Positions 18,751 to 27,068 of a stretch of DNA of 64,000 bases are shown piece by piece. Numbering within the stretch: position 1 is the first letter of the stretch; the number at the start of each line of letters is the position of its first letter. Source of the stretch: Arthrobacter sp. EM1 (GTDB lineage Bacteria > Actinomycetota > Actinomycetes > Actinomycetales > Micrococcaceae); the NCBI RefSeq assembly GCF_029964055.1, contig NZ_CP124836.1, positions 3,410,001-3,474,000 on the forward strand, written 5' to 3'. The position numbers and the translations under genes were made by a program. A model generated the notes under the pieces. That model made no database searches and was not told the origin of the DNA. It saw nothing but the letters and a program-made list of their open reading frames with translations.

Positions 18751-19737
18751 TTACTGCACCCGCACTCTCGGGTCGACAAGCGTGGTGGCGAAGTCCGCGA
18801 GGATCGCGCCGATCGCGAAGATCACGGAGCCGTAGGCGAGCGTGGCCGTCGCGGCGTTGACATCCTGCAAGGCAATCGCGTCGATGCTCCAGGAGCCGAC
18901 GCCGTGCCAGGCGAAGATCTTCTCGGCGAAGAAACCGCCGGCGAAGATGGCAGGGATGGTGAAGGCAATGCTCTGCGCCACAGGGATGAAGGAAACCCGC
19001 AGGGCATGCCGGCTGATGGCCTGGTTGCGGGTCAGCCCCTTGGCGCGTGCAGTCCGGACAAAGTCGGCGTTGACATTGTCCAGGAGGTACTGGCGCTGCG
19101 CGATCTGGTAAGTGCCCCAACCCACGATGGTGATAGCGAAGGTGGGCACCGCGTAGTGGGCCAGCATGTCGATGAATTGGGCCCAGCCGCTGCCGTCCAG
19201 CCCGGGCGTGGAGATGCCGGTGACGAAGAAAATGCGTTCGCCCACCGTCTCGTTGATGTTGATGGCACCGAGCTGCACCAGGAAGTAAGCGATCGGTGCG
19301 GGCACGATGTACACGAGGTAGCTGTAAGAGGTAATGACCCGGTCCGAGGCTTTGTATTGCCGTGCTGCCGTGTACACACCCAGTGCGACGCCGATGATCA
19401 GGGTCAGGATGATGGAGGCCAGGAAGAGCCGGGTCGAGATCCAGACCCGATCGCCGAATTCTGCGTTGATAAAGGCGCCGTTGGGGCTGCGTCCCCAGTC
19501 CCAGCGGGTGACGATCGCGGTGAGCCACTCAACGTAGCGGTCCCAGGCGCTGAGCGCCGGGTCCAGGCCCTTGAGGCGGAAGGAGTTGGCCACCTGCTCG
19601 GGGGTGGGCCTTGGGATCCGCTCCTGCTCCAGCAGTGCCGGCTTCAAGGTATTTACGGCCAGGAAATATCCTGCCGTGGTGGTCAGGAAGATCATAAAGA
19701 CGTATGTGAGAGCACGTTTGGCGAGGTATCGGAGCAT
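18751..19737 (-). CDS. ABC transporter permease, DppB/OppB-like
   Basis: 328-residue membrane subunit, first structural gene of the importer operon. The N-terminus MLRYLAKRALTYVFMIFL is typical of DppB; the EAA loop reads FVRTARAKGLTRNQAISRHALR. Its own Shine-Dalgarno is poor, but a well-initiated 30-codon ORF ends 7 nt before its ATG, which suggests coupled translation. Confidence 0.94.
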   Translation of the reverse strand: MLRYLAKRALTYVFMIFLTTTAGYFLAVNTLKPALLEQERIPRPTPEQVANSFRLKGLDPALSAWDRYVEWLTAIVTRWDWGRSPNGAFINAEFGDRVWISTRLFLASIILTLIIGVALGVYTAARQYKASDRVITSYSYLVYIVPAPIAYFLVQLGAININETVGERIFFVTGISTPGLDGSGWAQFIDMLAHYAVPTFAITIVGWGTYQIAQRQYLLDNVNADFVRTARAKGLTRNQAISRHALRVSFIPVAQSIAFTIPAIFAGGFFAEKIFAWHGVGSWSIDAIALQDVNAATATLAYGSVIFAIGAILADFATTLVDPRVRVQ

Positions 19738-19744
19738 GGGACGA

Positions 19745-19837
19745 CTAGTTCTGGATCGCCGTTGCCTGCGCGGCGCGTGCCGGGGCGGGGCCGGCAGCAG
19801 CAGCCTCGCCGCGTGCAGGAATATGAAAAGTAGTCAC
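19745..19837 (-). CDS. Possible 30-residue leader ORF of the peptide importer operon
   Basis: GTG at 19837 with GAAGGAT 6 nt upstream opens a 30-codon frame ending TAG at 19745, only 7 nt before the ATG of the first permease. The product is Ala/Pro-rich (begins MTTFHIPARGEAA) with no family I recognise. Strong initiation here and weak initiation at the permease fit a coupling leader. The alternative is that it is untranslated or that the annotation of the permease N-terminus is wrong. Confidence 0.45.
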   Translation of the reverse strand: MTTFHIPARGEAAAAGPAPARAAQATAIQN

Positions 19838-20003
19838 AACTAGATCCTTCCCTAGTCCCTATCCGGCAGGGGATTACCGCTGCTGATCCGGGATCCGGGC
19901 CAGTGGGTATCTGGCCATCCGCAGGCCGTGAGGCAAGTCCGTGTGGACTATGTTGCGGATCACATTCCAGAGGAAACTATCACATGGACTCCTCCCCCGG
20001 ACG
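19838..20003 (-). promoter_or_regulatory. Upstream region of the peptide importer operon
   Basis: About 165 nt without a gene, between the leader ORF and the hairpin after the TetR gene. A weak candidate promoter TTTCCT-18-CATAGT can be read on the minus strand; nothing else is convincing. Confidence 0.3.
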
Positions 20004-20031
20004 ACCTGCCCCGCAGTTCCCCGGGGCAGGT
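20004..20031 (-). terminator. Hairpin after the TetR gene
   Basis: Perfect 10-bp stem ACCTGCCCCG/CGGGGCAGGT (20004-20013 with 20022-20031) with an 8-nt loop, just downstream of the TetR stop on the minus strand. There is no T-run. Confidence 0.55.
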
Positions 20032-20040
20032 ATCAGATCG

Positions 20041-20706
20041 TTATGAATAACTCCCGGGAATTGATTTGGGTTTCCCGCCGGGGTGGGGTTCCGGTTGGGG
20101 TTGGGCCCCGCGCACGATGCGCGAAACGAGATCCCGCCAGGAATCGGCGAGTCGCGCGGGGGAAATCCCGTTCACACGGACGGCATGAAGGAGACGCTCG
20201 GGTTCCAGGACGGCACTCAATGAGGTGGCCATCAGCCAAGGGTCAGCCGTAACGCCCGCGTCCCGCAGGAGCACCTCCAGGTGCCGATGCCAGAGCGCCG
20301 CCGCGGGGACGTCGAACCGGTTGGGTGCCGAGATGTCCGCAGCCCTTGCCAGCTCGCCGAATTCCAATACCCAGGCAATGCGCTCCCCGCCACAGGCGAT
20401 CAGCCGCTCCAGCGGCGGAGCCCCGGGTCCCAGCGGTGGCGGGCCAAACATAAAGCGCTGCTGGAACGCGGCCTCCGCATCACTGAGCAGGGTCATCATG
20501 AGCCCTGCCCGGCTGCCGAACCGCCGGAACACGGTCCCCTTCCCCACACCGGCCCGCTGGGCCAGGGCGCCCATGGTCAAGCCGTCCGCCCCACACTCGT
20601 CGACGAGCTCGCGGGCGGCCCGCAACAGCAGCCCGCGGTTCCGGGCGGCATCGCGGCGTTCGGACTCCACGCCGGGACGGATAGGGATCAGGCTCACACC
20701 CCACAT
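20041..20706 (-). CDS. TetR/AcrR family regulator, divergent from an FMN reductase
   Basis: 221 residues from ATG 20706. The helix-turn-helix (about 35-62) reads LTMGALAQRAGVGKGTVFRRFGSRAGLM; the rest is a ligand domain. The open frame extends 42 nt farther upstream into the promoter, so the start at 20706, about 7 nt from the expected +1, is chosen. A palindrome lies between its -35 and -10, so the gene should be autorepressed, and the divergent reductase is its likely target. Inducers of such pairs are often quinones or other electrophiles. Confidence 0.88.
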   Translation of the reverse strand: MWGVSLIPIRPGVESERRDAARNRGLLLRAARELVDECGADGLTMGALAQRAGVGKGTVFRRFGSRAGLMMTLLSDAEAAFQQRFMFGPPPLGPGAPPLERLIACGGERIAWVLEFGELARAADISAPNRFDVPAAALWHRHLEVLLRDAGVTADPWLMATSLSAVLEPERLLHAVRVNGISPARLADSWRDLVSRIVRGAQPQPEPHPGGKPKSIPGSYS

Positions 20707-20719
20707 CCTAGCCCCGGGG

Positions 20720-20748
20720 AATATAAGCGGACCGCAGTCCGTTTTCAA
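20720..20748 (-). promoter_or_regulatory. TetR promoter with operator in the spacer
   Basis: On the minus strand TTGAAA (20748-20743) and TATATT (20725-20720) are exactly 17 nt apart, a near-consensus sigma-A promoter. The imperfect palindrome AAGCGGAC-CGCA-GTCCGTTT (20725-20744, one mismatch in 8-bp arms) fills the spacer. The operator role is inferred. Confidence 0.75.
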
Positions 20749-20823
20749 TCGTAAGGGCCGGAACCGGCCTCATCTGTTCAGCCAGCCGCAGGATGGTCCG
20801 CGGCGCGACATCTAGGAGTCCAC

Positions 20824-21387
20824 ATGTCCAAGAACACCGTCCTCACCCTGGTCGGCAGCTTGCGCGCCGGATCCACGAACCAGCAGCTGGCTGAAGCAAT
20901 CCAGCTGAACGCCCCGGAAAATGTTGAAGTTCTGATCCACGACAGCCTGGGCAACATACCCTTCTACAACGAGGACATCGACGTTGAAGGCCAGGTTCCC
21001 GCCGCCGCGGCCGCCCTGCGTGCCGCTGCCAACGCCGCCGACACCCTGCTGCTGGTAACGCCGGAGCACAACGGCACGGTTCCCGCCTCGCTCAAAAACG
21101 CCATCGACTGGCTGTCCCGCCCCTTCGGCGCAGGCGCCCTGAGCGGCAAGCCGACCGCCGTCGTCGGAACCGCCTTCGGCCAGTTCGGCGGAGTCTGGGC
21201 CCAGGACGAGGCCCGCAAGGCCGCCGGAATCGCCGGCGCCCGGATCCTCGACACCGTCAAGCTGGCCGTGCCGGGCTCCATGGTCCGTTTCGCCGAGATC
21301 CACCCGAAGGATGACGCCGAGGTTGTCGAGCAGATCAAGGCCGTCTTCGATGCGCTGGACGAATCCCGCGCGGTCTCCGCAGCATAG
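20824..21387 (+). CDS. NAD(P)H-dependent FMN reductase family protein
   Basis: 187-residue flavodoxin-like oxidoreductase, cytosolic. The FMN phosphate loop LVGSLRAGSTNQQLA is at the N-terminus and PEHNGTVPASLKNAIDWLSR is the family's second motif. It belongs with the azoreductase/quinone reductase type proteins. AGGAG precedes the ATG at 20824. It is divergent from the TetR gene and followed by a hairpin, so monocistronic. Confidence 0.92.
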   Translation: MSKNTVLTLVGSLRAGSTNQQLAEAIQLNAPENVEVLIHDSLGNIPFYNEDIDVEGQVPAAAAALRAAANAADTLLLVTPEHNGTVPASLKNAIDWLSRPFGAGALSGKPTAVVGTAFGQFGGVWAQDEARKAAGIAGARILDTVKLAVPGSMVRFAEIHPKDDAEVVEQIKAVFDALDESRAVSAA

Positions 21388-21413
21388 CTCCAGCCCCGCC
21401 CTTCATCCTTGAC

Positions 21414-21438
21414 GTCCCCGGCAGGCCCTGCCGGGGAC
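21414..21438 (+). terminator. Hairpin terminator of the FMN reductase gene
   Basis: Stem GTCCCCGGCA/TGCCGGGGAC (21414-21423 with 21429-21438) with a short loop, followed by ATTCT. Confidence 0.65.
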
Positions 21439-21491
21439 ATTCTGCGTCCGGCCGGGAATACTGCGGCTTCGGGCGACCTTGTGAACAATCG

Positions 21492-21521
21492 TTGCCTCCA
21501 AGACAACACGGGTTGTACGCT
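21492..21521 (+). promoter_or_regulatory. Leaderless promoter of the PLP aminotransferase
   Basis: TTGCCT (21492-21497), an 18-nt spacer and TACGCT (21516-21521), then 6 nt to the GTG at 21528. No Shine-Dalgarno is present, so transcription is expected to start at or next to the start codon. Confidence 0.6.
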
Positions 21522-21527
21522 GGGACT

Positions 21528-22817
21528 GTGACCCACGAAACACTTGACACCGCAGAAGCACTTCCGGCCGAGGCCATTGACGCAATCGAACGTGCGGCAT
21601 CGTCCGCCCACCGCCACGAGGATCTGTTCTCGGAGCGCGCAGCAAATATCAAGCAATCGGCAGTCCGGGATGTCTTCGACATCTCGATGCGCCCCGGCCT
21701 CGTCTCGCTGGCCGGCGGCAGCCCGTACCTGCAGTCGCTGCCCCTGGCACGGCTCGGCGAGACCGCCGCGAAGATCATCGCGGAACAGGGTATGACCGCA
21801 CTGCAATACGGCGGCGGGCAAGGCACCGAGGAACTCCGCAGCCAGATCTGCGAAGTGATGGCCGCGGAGGGAATCCTGGACGCCAGACCCGAAAACGTGG
21901 TGATCACCGCCGGCTCGCAGTCAGCGCAGGACGTTGCGACCAAGGTCTTCTGCAACCCCGGCGACGTTGTTCTCGTTGAGGATCCCACCTACGTCGGCGC
22001 CCTCAACACCTTCGAGGCCTACCAGGTCGAGGTCGCCACCGTACCCATGGACGGTGATGGCATCGTCCCAGACCTGCTGGAGGCCAAGATCGCCGCTCTG
22101 CAGACGGCGGGCAAGAGCATCAAGTTTTTGTACACCATCCCAAGCTTCAACAACCCCTCCGGGGTAACACTGTCCGCGGAGCGGCGGCAACAGGTCGTGG
22201 ATATATGCCGCAATGCGAATATTTTGGTGCTTGAGGACAACCCTTACGGGCTGCTCCGGTTCGACGGCAAGCCCCTCATCCCGCTGCGGGCCGCCAACCC
22301 GGACGACGTAATCTACATGGGGTCGTTCTCGAAAATCTTTGCACCGGGGCTCCGGATCGGTTGGGCGCTCGTCCCGGCGCACCTACAGCGCCGCTATTAC
22401 CTGGCTTCAGAGGCTGTCACACTATGCCCGCCGACCCTGAACCAGATGCTCGTCTCCGCCTATCTCCGGGACTACGACTGGCGCGGCCAGATCGAGACCT
22501 ACCGGGGCCTCTACCAGGAGCGCTGCACCGCAATGCTGGCCGCCTTGGATGAGTTCATGCCGCCGGGCGTGAGCTGGACCCGGCCGGAGGGCGGCTTCTT
22601 CGTTTGGGTGACCCTGCCCGAGGGCGTAGACACCTATCCCCTGCTGGCAAAAGCGATTAACGCCGGGGTGGTCTTTATTCCTGGGGCTGCCTTCACCCAT
22701 TCCGATGAGCCATCCCACAAGATTCGACTCGCCTTTAGTGCGGTCCCGCCGGAATCCATCCGCGAAGGCGTCCGGCGGCTGGCGCCGGTCCTGCGCGAAG
22801 CGATCGTTGCGGGGTAG
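21528..22817 (+). CDS. PLP-dependent aminotransferase, MocR-like/2-aminoadipate type
   Basis: 429-residue fold-type I aminotransferase. The PLP lysine lies in GSFSKIFAPGLRIGW; substrate and cofactor loops include YGGGQGTEELR and PSFNNPSGVT. The N-terminal region SAVRDVFDISMRPGLVSLAGGSP is typical of the LysN/ARO8-like subgroup without a fused DNA-binding domain. Substrate is probably an aromatic amino acid, aminoadipate or a branched-chain amino acid. The chosen GTG at 21528 follows the -10 element by 6 nt; an upstream in-frame ATG at 21492 lies in the -35 box. Confidence 0.88.
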   Translation: MTHETLDTAEALPAEAIDAIERAASSAHRHEDLFSERAANIKQSAVRDVFDISMRPGLVSLAGGSPYLQSLPLARLGETAAKIIAEQGMTALQYGGGQGTEELRSQICEVMAAEGILDARPENVVITAGSQSAQDVATKVFCNPGDVVLVEDPTYVGALNTFEAYQVEVATVPMDGDGIVPDLLEAKIAALQTAGKSIKFLYTIPSFNNPSGVTLSAERRQQVVDICRNANILVLEDNPYGLLRFDGKPLIPLRAANPDDVIYMGSFSKIFAPGLRIGWALVPAHLQRRYYLASEAVTLCPPTLNQMLVSAYLRDYDWRGQIETYRGLYQERCTAMLAALDEFMPPGVSWTRPEGGFFVWVTLPEGVDTYPLLAKAINAGVVFIPGAAFTHSDEPSHKIRLAFSAVPPESIREGVRRLAPVLREAIVAG

Positions 22818-22870
22818 CCTGAATCATCGGCCCATGGCCACAGAAGTTTGTTGACCTCAAAGGAGCATTC

Positions 22871-23302
22871 ATGACCGGAATTATTGTTGTCGGCGTCGAT
22901 GGCAGCGAGACTGCCCTGAAAGCCGCGCACACTGCCCGTGACCTGGCCGCCATTCAAGGGGCCACCCTTCACGTGGTCAGTGCGTTCGACAGCGACCGGA
23001 CCGAAGTCTTCGGCAGCGGCAGCGACAAATTCATTGTCTCCGATGCGGGTGAAGCCGAGAAGGTCGCCCGACGGGTCGCCGACAGCCTCCGGACGCCGGC
23101 ACTGAACGTTACCTACGCGGCCGCCCGCGGCAAACCGGCCGAAGCCCTGATCGCCGAGGCTGGCCGCTCCGGTGCGCAGATGATCGTGGTCGGCAACCGG
23201 CGGATGAAGGGACTGGGACGCGTGCTCGGCAGCGTCGCCAACTCCGTGGCGCACAACGCCCCCTGCGATGTCTACATCGCCAAGACCGACGCTTCCGACT
23301 AG
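22871..23302 (+). CDS. Universal stress protein (UspA family)
   Basis: 143 residues, one Usp domain. Starts IIVVGVDGSETALKA and ends with the ATP-binding type motif VVGNRRMKGLGRVLGSVANSVAHNAPCDV, so it is of the ATP-binding subclass. Good AGGAG before ATG 22871. Follows the aminotransferase by 53 nt; may be cotranscribed. Cytosolic; role in stress survival is family knowledge. Confidence 0.93.
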   Translation: MTGIIVVGVDGSETALKAAHTARDLAAIQGATLHVVSAFDSDRTEVFGSGSDKFIVSDAGEAEKVARRVADSLRTPALNVTYAAARGKPAEALIAEAGRSGAQMIVVGNRRMKGLGRVLGSVANSVAHNAPCDVYIAKTDASD

Positions 23303-23331
23303 GAAGCGCCGGCCAGTGGCGTCGGGCCGGG

Positions 23332-24930
23332 CTACCCGGCCGCCGTCCCGGAGGTCTTGAGGATCCGGCGCAGGATTTTGCCGGAAGACGACTTCGGGAC
23401 GGCATCGATGAACTCGACCCGCCGGATCTTCTTGAACGGCGCCACTTTGGCCGCCACGAACTCCATGACTGCGGCCTCGTCGAGCCGCGCACCGTCGTCC
23501 CCGGGCTGGCGCACGACAAACGCCATCGGCACTTCCTGGCCGTCGGCGTCGGACGTGCCGATCACGGCGGCGTCCGCGATGCCGGGGTGGGTGAGGAGCA
23601 GCGCCTCCAGTTCCGCCGGCGCGATCTGATAGCCCTTGTACTTGATCAGCTCCTTGAGCCGGTCCACGATGGTGACCACTCCGTCGGCACGGACGGTGGC
23701 AATGTCCCCGGTATGCAGGAAGCCGTCCGGGTCGAGAGTGTCCGCCGTTTCCTCCGGCCGGTTAAGGTAGCCGAGCATCACGTTCGGTCCGCGGCACAAC
23801 AAGTGACCGGGGGCGCTGACGCCCTCGTTGGGCACCTCGATCTCCTCCCCTGTGGCCGGGTCCAGCAGCCGGCAGTCCATGTTCGGGACCGTAAAGCCCA
23901 CCGAGCTGACGGGGACGTCGGCGGCGTCCACCGGGATCAAGTGGGACACGGGGCTCATCTCGGTCATGCCGTAGCCCTGCAGCACACGGCAGCCTAGTCG
24001 TTCGCCCAGTTTCACGCCGAGATCGCCATCCAGCGGCGCGGCTCCGGAAAGCGTGGTGTGGACGGAACTCAGATCGTAATCAGCCACCAGCGGGTGTTTG
24101 GACAAGGCCACAGCCACGGGCGGGGCGATGAACAGGTAACTGCATTTCTGGTCCTGAATGATGCGCAGGAACTCGGTCAGTTCAAACTTCGGCATTGTCA
24201 CCAGGCATGCCCGCTGCAACAACGCCAAGTTCAGCAGCACGGTCAGCCCGTAAATGTGGAAGAACGGCAGCAGCGCCAGCAAGCGGTCCTCCGGAGCGAC
24301 CTTCAGCAGTCCGCGGGACTGCGCAGCGTTGGCAATCAAGTTCCGGTGGCTGAGCATCACACCCTTGGGCCGGCCGGTGGTGCCGGAGGAGTACGGCATA
24401 ACGGCCACGTGGGTGGCGGAATCGAAGGTGACTTGCGGAGCCGGCGCGCCGGAGCTGAGCAGATCCTGCAGCGAGGGATGTCCGGGGGCGCCGTCGAGGA
24501 CGACGAGGCGCTCTGCCGGGATACCGGCGCGGGCGGCAGCTTCCCGGGCTGCCGGGAGCAAAGCGGAGACGGTGAACAGCCACTCCGCGCCGGCGTCGGC
24601 CAACTGGAGCGCGATTTCGTCCGCCGTGTAGAGCGAGTTGACTGTGGTTACCGTCGCGCCGGCCCGCAACAGCCCGTGGAAAACGACGGCGAACGCCGGG
24701 ACGTTGGGGCACAGGATGGCCGCGACACCGTGGACGCCCAGTCCTTGGGCCGCGACGGCTCCGGCCACGGCGTCGATCTGCGCGACGAGGCTCCGGTAAC
24801 TCATTTCCGCGCCGCTCACGCCGTCGACAAGGGCGATCCGTTCCAGGTCGGCCTCCTCCAGGCCGCCGAAGAGGTACTCATAAAGGCTTACGTCGGGAAT
24901 TTCCACATCGGGGAACGGGCTCGAAAACAC
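23332..24930 (-). CDS. AMP-dependent acyl/aryl-CoA ligase (4-coumarate-CoA ligase-like)
   Basis: 532-residue adenylate-forming enzyme activating a carboxylic acid to its CoA thioester. AMP-binding motif PYSSGTTGRPKGVMLSH, later YGMTEMSP and the C-terminal hinge and catalytic region (KYKGYQIAPAELEALL, PKSSSGKILRRIL). GTG at 24930 has AGGAG 7 nt upstream; the longer frame is rejected. The 4CL/aryl-CoA ligase type is suggested by overall motifs; substrate is unknown. Converges on the Usp gene with a 29-nt gap. Confidence 0.9.
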   Translation of the reverse strand: MFSSPFPDVEIPDVSLYEYLFGGLEEADLERIALVDGVSGAEMSYRSLVAQIDAVAGAVAAQGLGVHGVAAILCPNVPAFAVVFHGLLRAGATVTTVNSLYTADEIALQLADAGAEWLFTVSALLPAAREAAARAGIPAERLVVLDGAPGHPSLQDLLSSGAPAPQVTFDSATHVAVMPYSSGTTGRPKGVMLSHRNLIANAAQSRGLLKVAPEDRLLALLPFFHIYGLTVLLNLALLQRACLVTMPKFELTEFLRIIQDQKCSYLFIAPPVAVALSKHPLVADYDLSSVHTTLSGAAPLDGDLGVKLGERLGCRVLQGYGMTEMSPVSHLIPVDAADVPVSSVGFTVPNMDCRLLDPATGEEIEVPNEGVSAPGHLLCRGPNVMLGYLNRPEETADTLDPDGFLHTGDIATVRADGVVTIVDRLKELIKYKGYQIAPAELEALLLTHPGIADAAVIGTSDADGQEVPMAFVVRQPGDDGARLDEAAVMEFVAAKVAPFKKIRRVEFIDAVPKSSSGKILRRILKTSGTAAG

Positions 24931-25147
24931 GCAATATCTCCTTTGATCCGCGTCCGCACGGTTGGCGGCGGCTGGTGCAACTCTAATGCCGCCGGCCGGC
25001 CCTGGACAGGAACTGTGTTGAGCCGCGTCACTGCCCTCCGTGGCTAGCCTCACGCTGATTCCGGCCGGGCGCAGCATCGGCACGGCGGTAAAATTGGAGC
25101 TGCCCCCACCGGCGTGGACATCCAACTTTCTCACTTGGGGGACCACA
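24931..25147. other. Intergenic gap between ligase and a small hypothetical gene
   Basis: A 217-nt divergent region containing the ligase Shine-Dalgarno at one end and a GGGGGA before the next start at the other. No clear promoter or repeat was seen. Confidence 0.3.
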
Positions 25148-25486
25148 ATGCCCACTCTTCAGCGCCGCCAGCTCGTTGGCCACGACATACTCCTGGCCCG
25201 TCACGGCAACCACATCAGCACCATGCGGGTGGACCGCGGGGCCGGCCGGGTTATCGCTTTTTTGGACGACGGCTCCACCGACAGTGCACCCAACGTCATC
25301 TCCCCCGGGCTCCGGATGCCGGACACCATCCGGAGCGTCCTGCGCGAGGACTGGAAGTTCTTCGCTGTGGTCACCGCGTGCACCTCCGGCTTCGCCGCGA
25401 TGATGATGGCGGCCGCCGCCGCCCTGGCCGGGATCAGCGGGGATCCGGGCCTGGCCGCGATGCTGTCGAGCTACTCGGGCACCTAG
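25148..25486 (+). CDS. Hypothetical protein, possible C-terminal hydrophobic segment
   Basis: 112 residues from ATG 25148 with a GGGGGA upstream. The N-terminal half is polar (MPTLQRRQLVGHDILLARHG); after about residue 75 an Ala-rich hydrophobic run (FAAMMMAAAAALAGISG) could be a membrane helix. I do not recognise the family. It converges on the bkd operon with a 12-nt gap. Confidence 0.55.
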   Translation: MPTLQRRQLVGHDILLARHGNHISTMRVDRGAGRVIAFLDDGSTDSAPNVISPGLRMPDTIRSVLREDWKFFAVVTACTSGFAAMMMAAAAALAGISGDPGLAAMLSSYSGT

Positions 25487-25498
25487 CACCCACGGGGC

Positions 25499-27010
25499 TC
25501 AGTCGAGCAGGAGGGCGGGCTCTTCCAGGATCGCCGCCACGTCGGCCATAAACCGCGCCGAGAGGTCGCCGTCGACCACCCGGTGGTCGAACGAGCCGCC
25601 GAGCGTTGTAATCCAGCGCGGAATCACTTCGCCGTCGAGGACCCAGGGCTTCTGCTTAATGGTGCCAAAAGCCACGATCGCCACCTCGCCCGGGTTGATG
25701 ATCGGTGTGCCCGTGTCGATGCCGAGGGCCCCGATGTTGGTGACCGTCAAGGTCCCACCTTGCATCTGGGCGGGCTGGGTCTTTCCGGCCCGGGCAGTGG
25801 TCGCAAGGTCATTCAGGGCCAGGGCCAGCTCTTTTAGCGACAGGTCCTGGGCGTTCTTGATGTTCGGGACCATCAGGCCACGGGGCGTTGCCGCCGCAAT
25901 TCCCAAATTCATAAAGTGCTTGACATGGATCTCGGCGGAGTCGCTGCCGTCCTGGTTGTCCACCCAGGTTGCGTTGACGCTCGGGTTCCTTGCCGCCGCC
26001 CAGATGACCGCCTTGGCCAGGATCAGGAGCGGGGAAACCTTGATGCCTTCAAAATCACGGGAGGCCTTGAGCCGTTTGACGAACTCCATGGTCCGGCTGG
26101 CGTCGACGTCGACAAAGATGCTGACGTGCGGGGCCGCAAAGGCCGACTCGACCATGGCCCGCGCGGTGGCCTTGCGGACGCCCTTGACCGGAATCCGCTC
26201 GATCCGCCGTTCCTGCGGGCTGCCCGTCCTGCCCCAGAAAGTGTCCGCCTTATCCAGTTCCGCGTCGCGCTGGGACTGGTAACTGACCAGGTCTTCGCGG
26301 GTCACTTCGCCGCGGGCCCCGGTGGGGACGACGTCGGCCAGATCGATGCCAAGGTCGCGGGCAATCTTTCGCACCGGAGGCTTGGCCAGAACCCGGCTGA
26401 CCAGGCCTGTGATGGCCCCGCCGAGGGTGGGACGCTGATCCGGCGCGGCAGCCGCGGCCGGGCGTTCGGCGTGCGCGACGGCTTCCGGACTGATCCAGAT
26501 GTCGTGGCTCTCGACCGGCTCAGCCAGCGCTGCCGGTTCTGCGGCCGGGGCCGCGGACACCGCCTGCCTGGCTGCCGGCGGGGCAACCCGCCGGCGGCGC
26601 TTGACGGCGTCGGCCTTGGGACCGGAGCCCACCAGGGGACCGGCGGCCGGGCGGCCGTCCGATTCGACGGCGTCGAGCGTGTCCTCCGCCAGCGTGCCGT
26701 AAAGCGGCGCATCGGGAGCCGTCGGTTCTGGAGCCGTCGGTTTGGGGGCCGGCGCGCCGGCAGCAGCCTGGGCGTCGGTCACGCTGATGATCGCGGTTCC
26801 GACGTCTACCGTCAGTCCCTCCGCGACGAGGAGTTCGGTCACGGTACCAGCGAACGGCGAGGGCAGCTCGACCAGCGATTTTGCCGTCTCGATTTCGCAG
26901 AGGACATCGTTGATGGCCACCGTGTCGCCGGGCTTAACCTTCCAGGCGACGATCTCGGCCTCGGTCAGTCCTTCGCCCACATCGGGGAGGTTGAACTTGT
27001 GGAGAGTCAT
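25499..27010 (-). CDS. bkdC: Branched-chain 2-oxoacid dehydrogenase E2 (lipoyl acyltransferase)
   Basis: 503-residue core of the complex; moves the acyl group from E1 to CoA. Single N-terminal lipoyl domain with Lys44 in [15 protein letters not shown], a Pro/Ala-rich linker to about 185, an E1/E3-binding domain ([19 protein letters not shown]) near 215-250 and a C-terminal catalytic domain ending [15 protein letters not shown] with the catalytic His and Asp. AAGGA lies just before the ATG. The lipoyl sequence ETAKS rather than ETDKA points to a branched-chain or acetoin-type complex. Follows E1-beta with a 58-nt gap. Confidence 0.92.
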   Translation of the reverse strand: MTLHKFNLPDVGEGLTEAEIVAWKVKPGDTVAINDVLCEIETAKSLVELPSPFAGTVTELLVAEGLTVDVGTAIISVTDAQAAAGAPAPKPTAPEPTAPDAPLYGTLAEDTLDAVESDGRPAAGPLVGSGPKADAVKRRRRVAPPAARQAVSAAPAAEPAALAEPVESHDIWISPEAVAHAERPAAAAAPDQRPTLGGAITGLVSRVLAKPPVRKIARDLGIDLADVVPTGARGEVTREDLVSYQSQRDAELDKADTFWGRTGSPQERRIERIPVKGVRKATARAMVESAFAAPHVSIFVDVDASRTMEFVKRLKASRDFEGIKVSPLLILAKAVIWAAARNPSVNATWVDNQDGSDSAEIHVKHFMNLGIAAATPRGLMVPNIKNAQDLSLKELALALNDLATTARAGKTQPAQMQGGTLTVTNIGALGIDTGTPIINPGEVAIVAFGTIKQKPWVLDGEVIPRWITTLGGSFDHRVVDGDLSARFMADVAAILEEPALLLD

Positions 27011-27068
27011 GTTGTCCTTGTTGGGAGAAGGCGCCTCAGCGGGAAGCGGCCGGGAGGGAAGGGCTCAG

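Noticed and set aside
15528..18779. A single minus-strand open frame of over 1000 codons ahead of the ABC ATPase
   Set aside because: The first part covers the permease gene in another frame. Protein homology begins at MSHEM (17789), which overlaps the permease stop by 4 nt.
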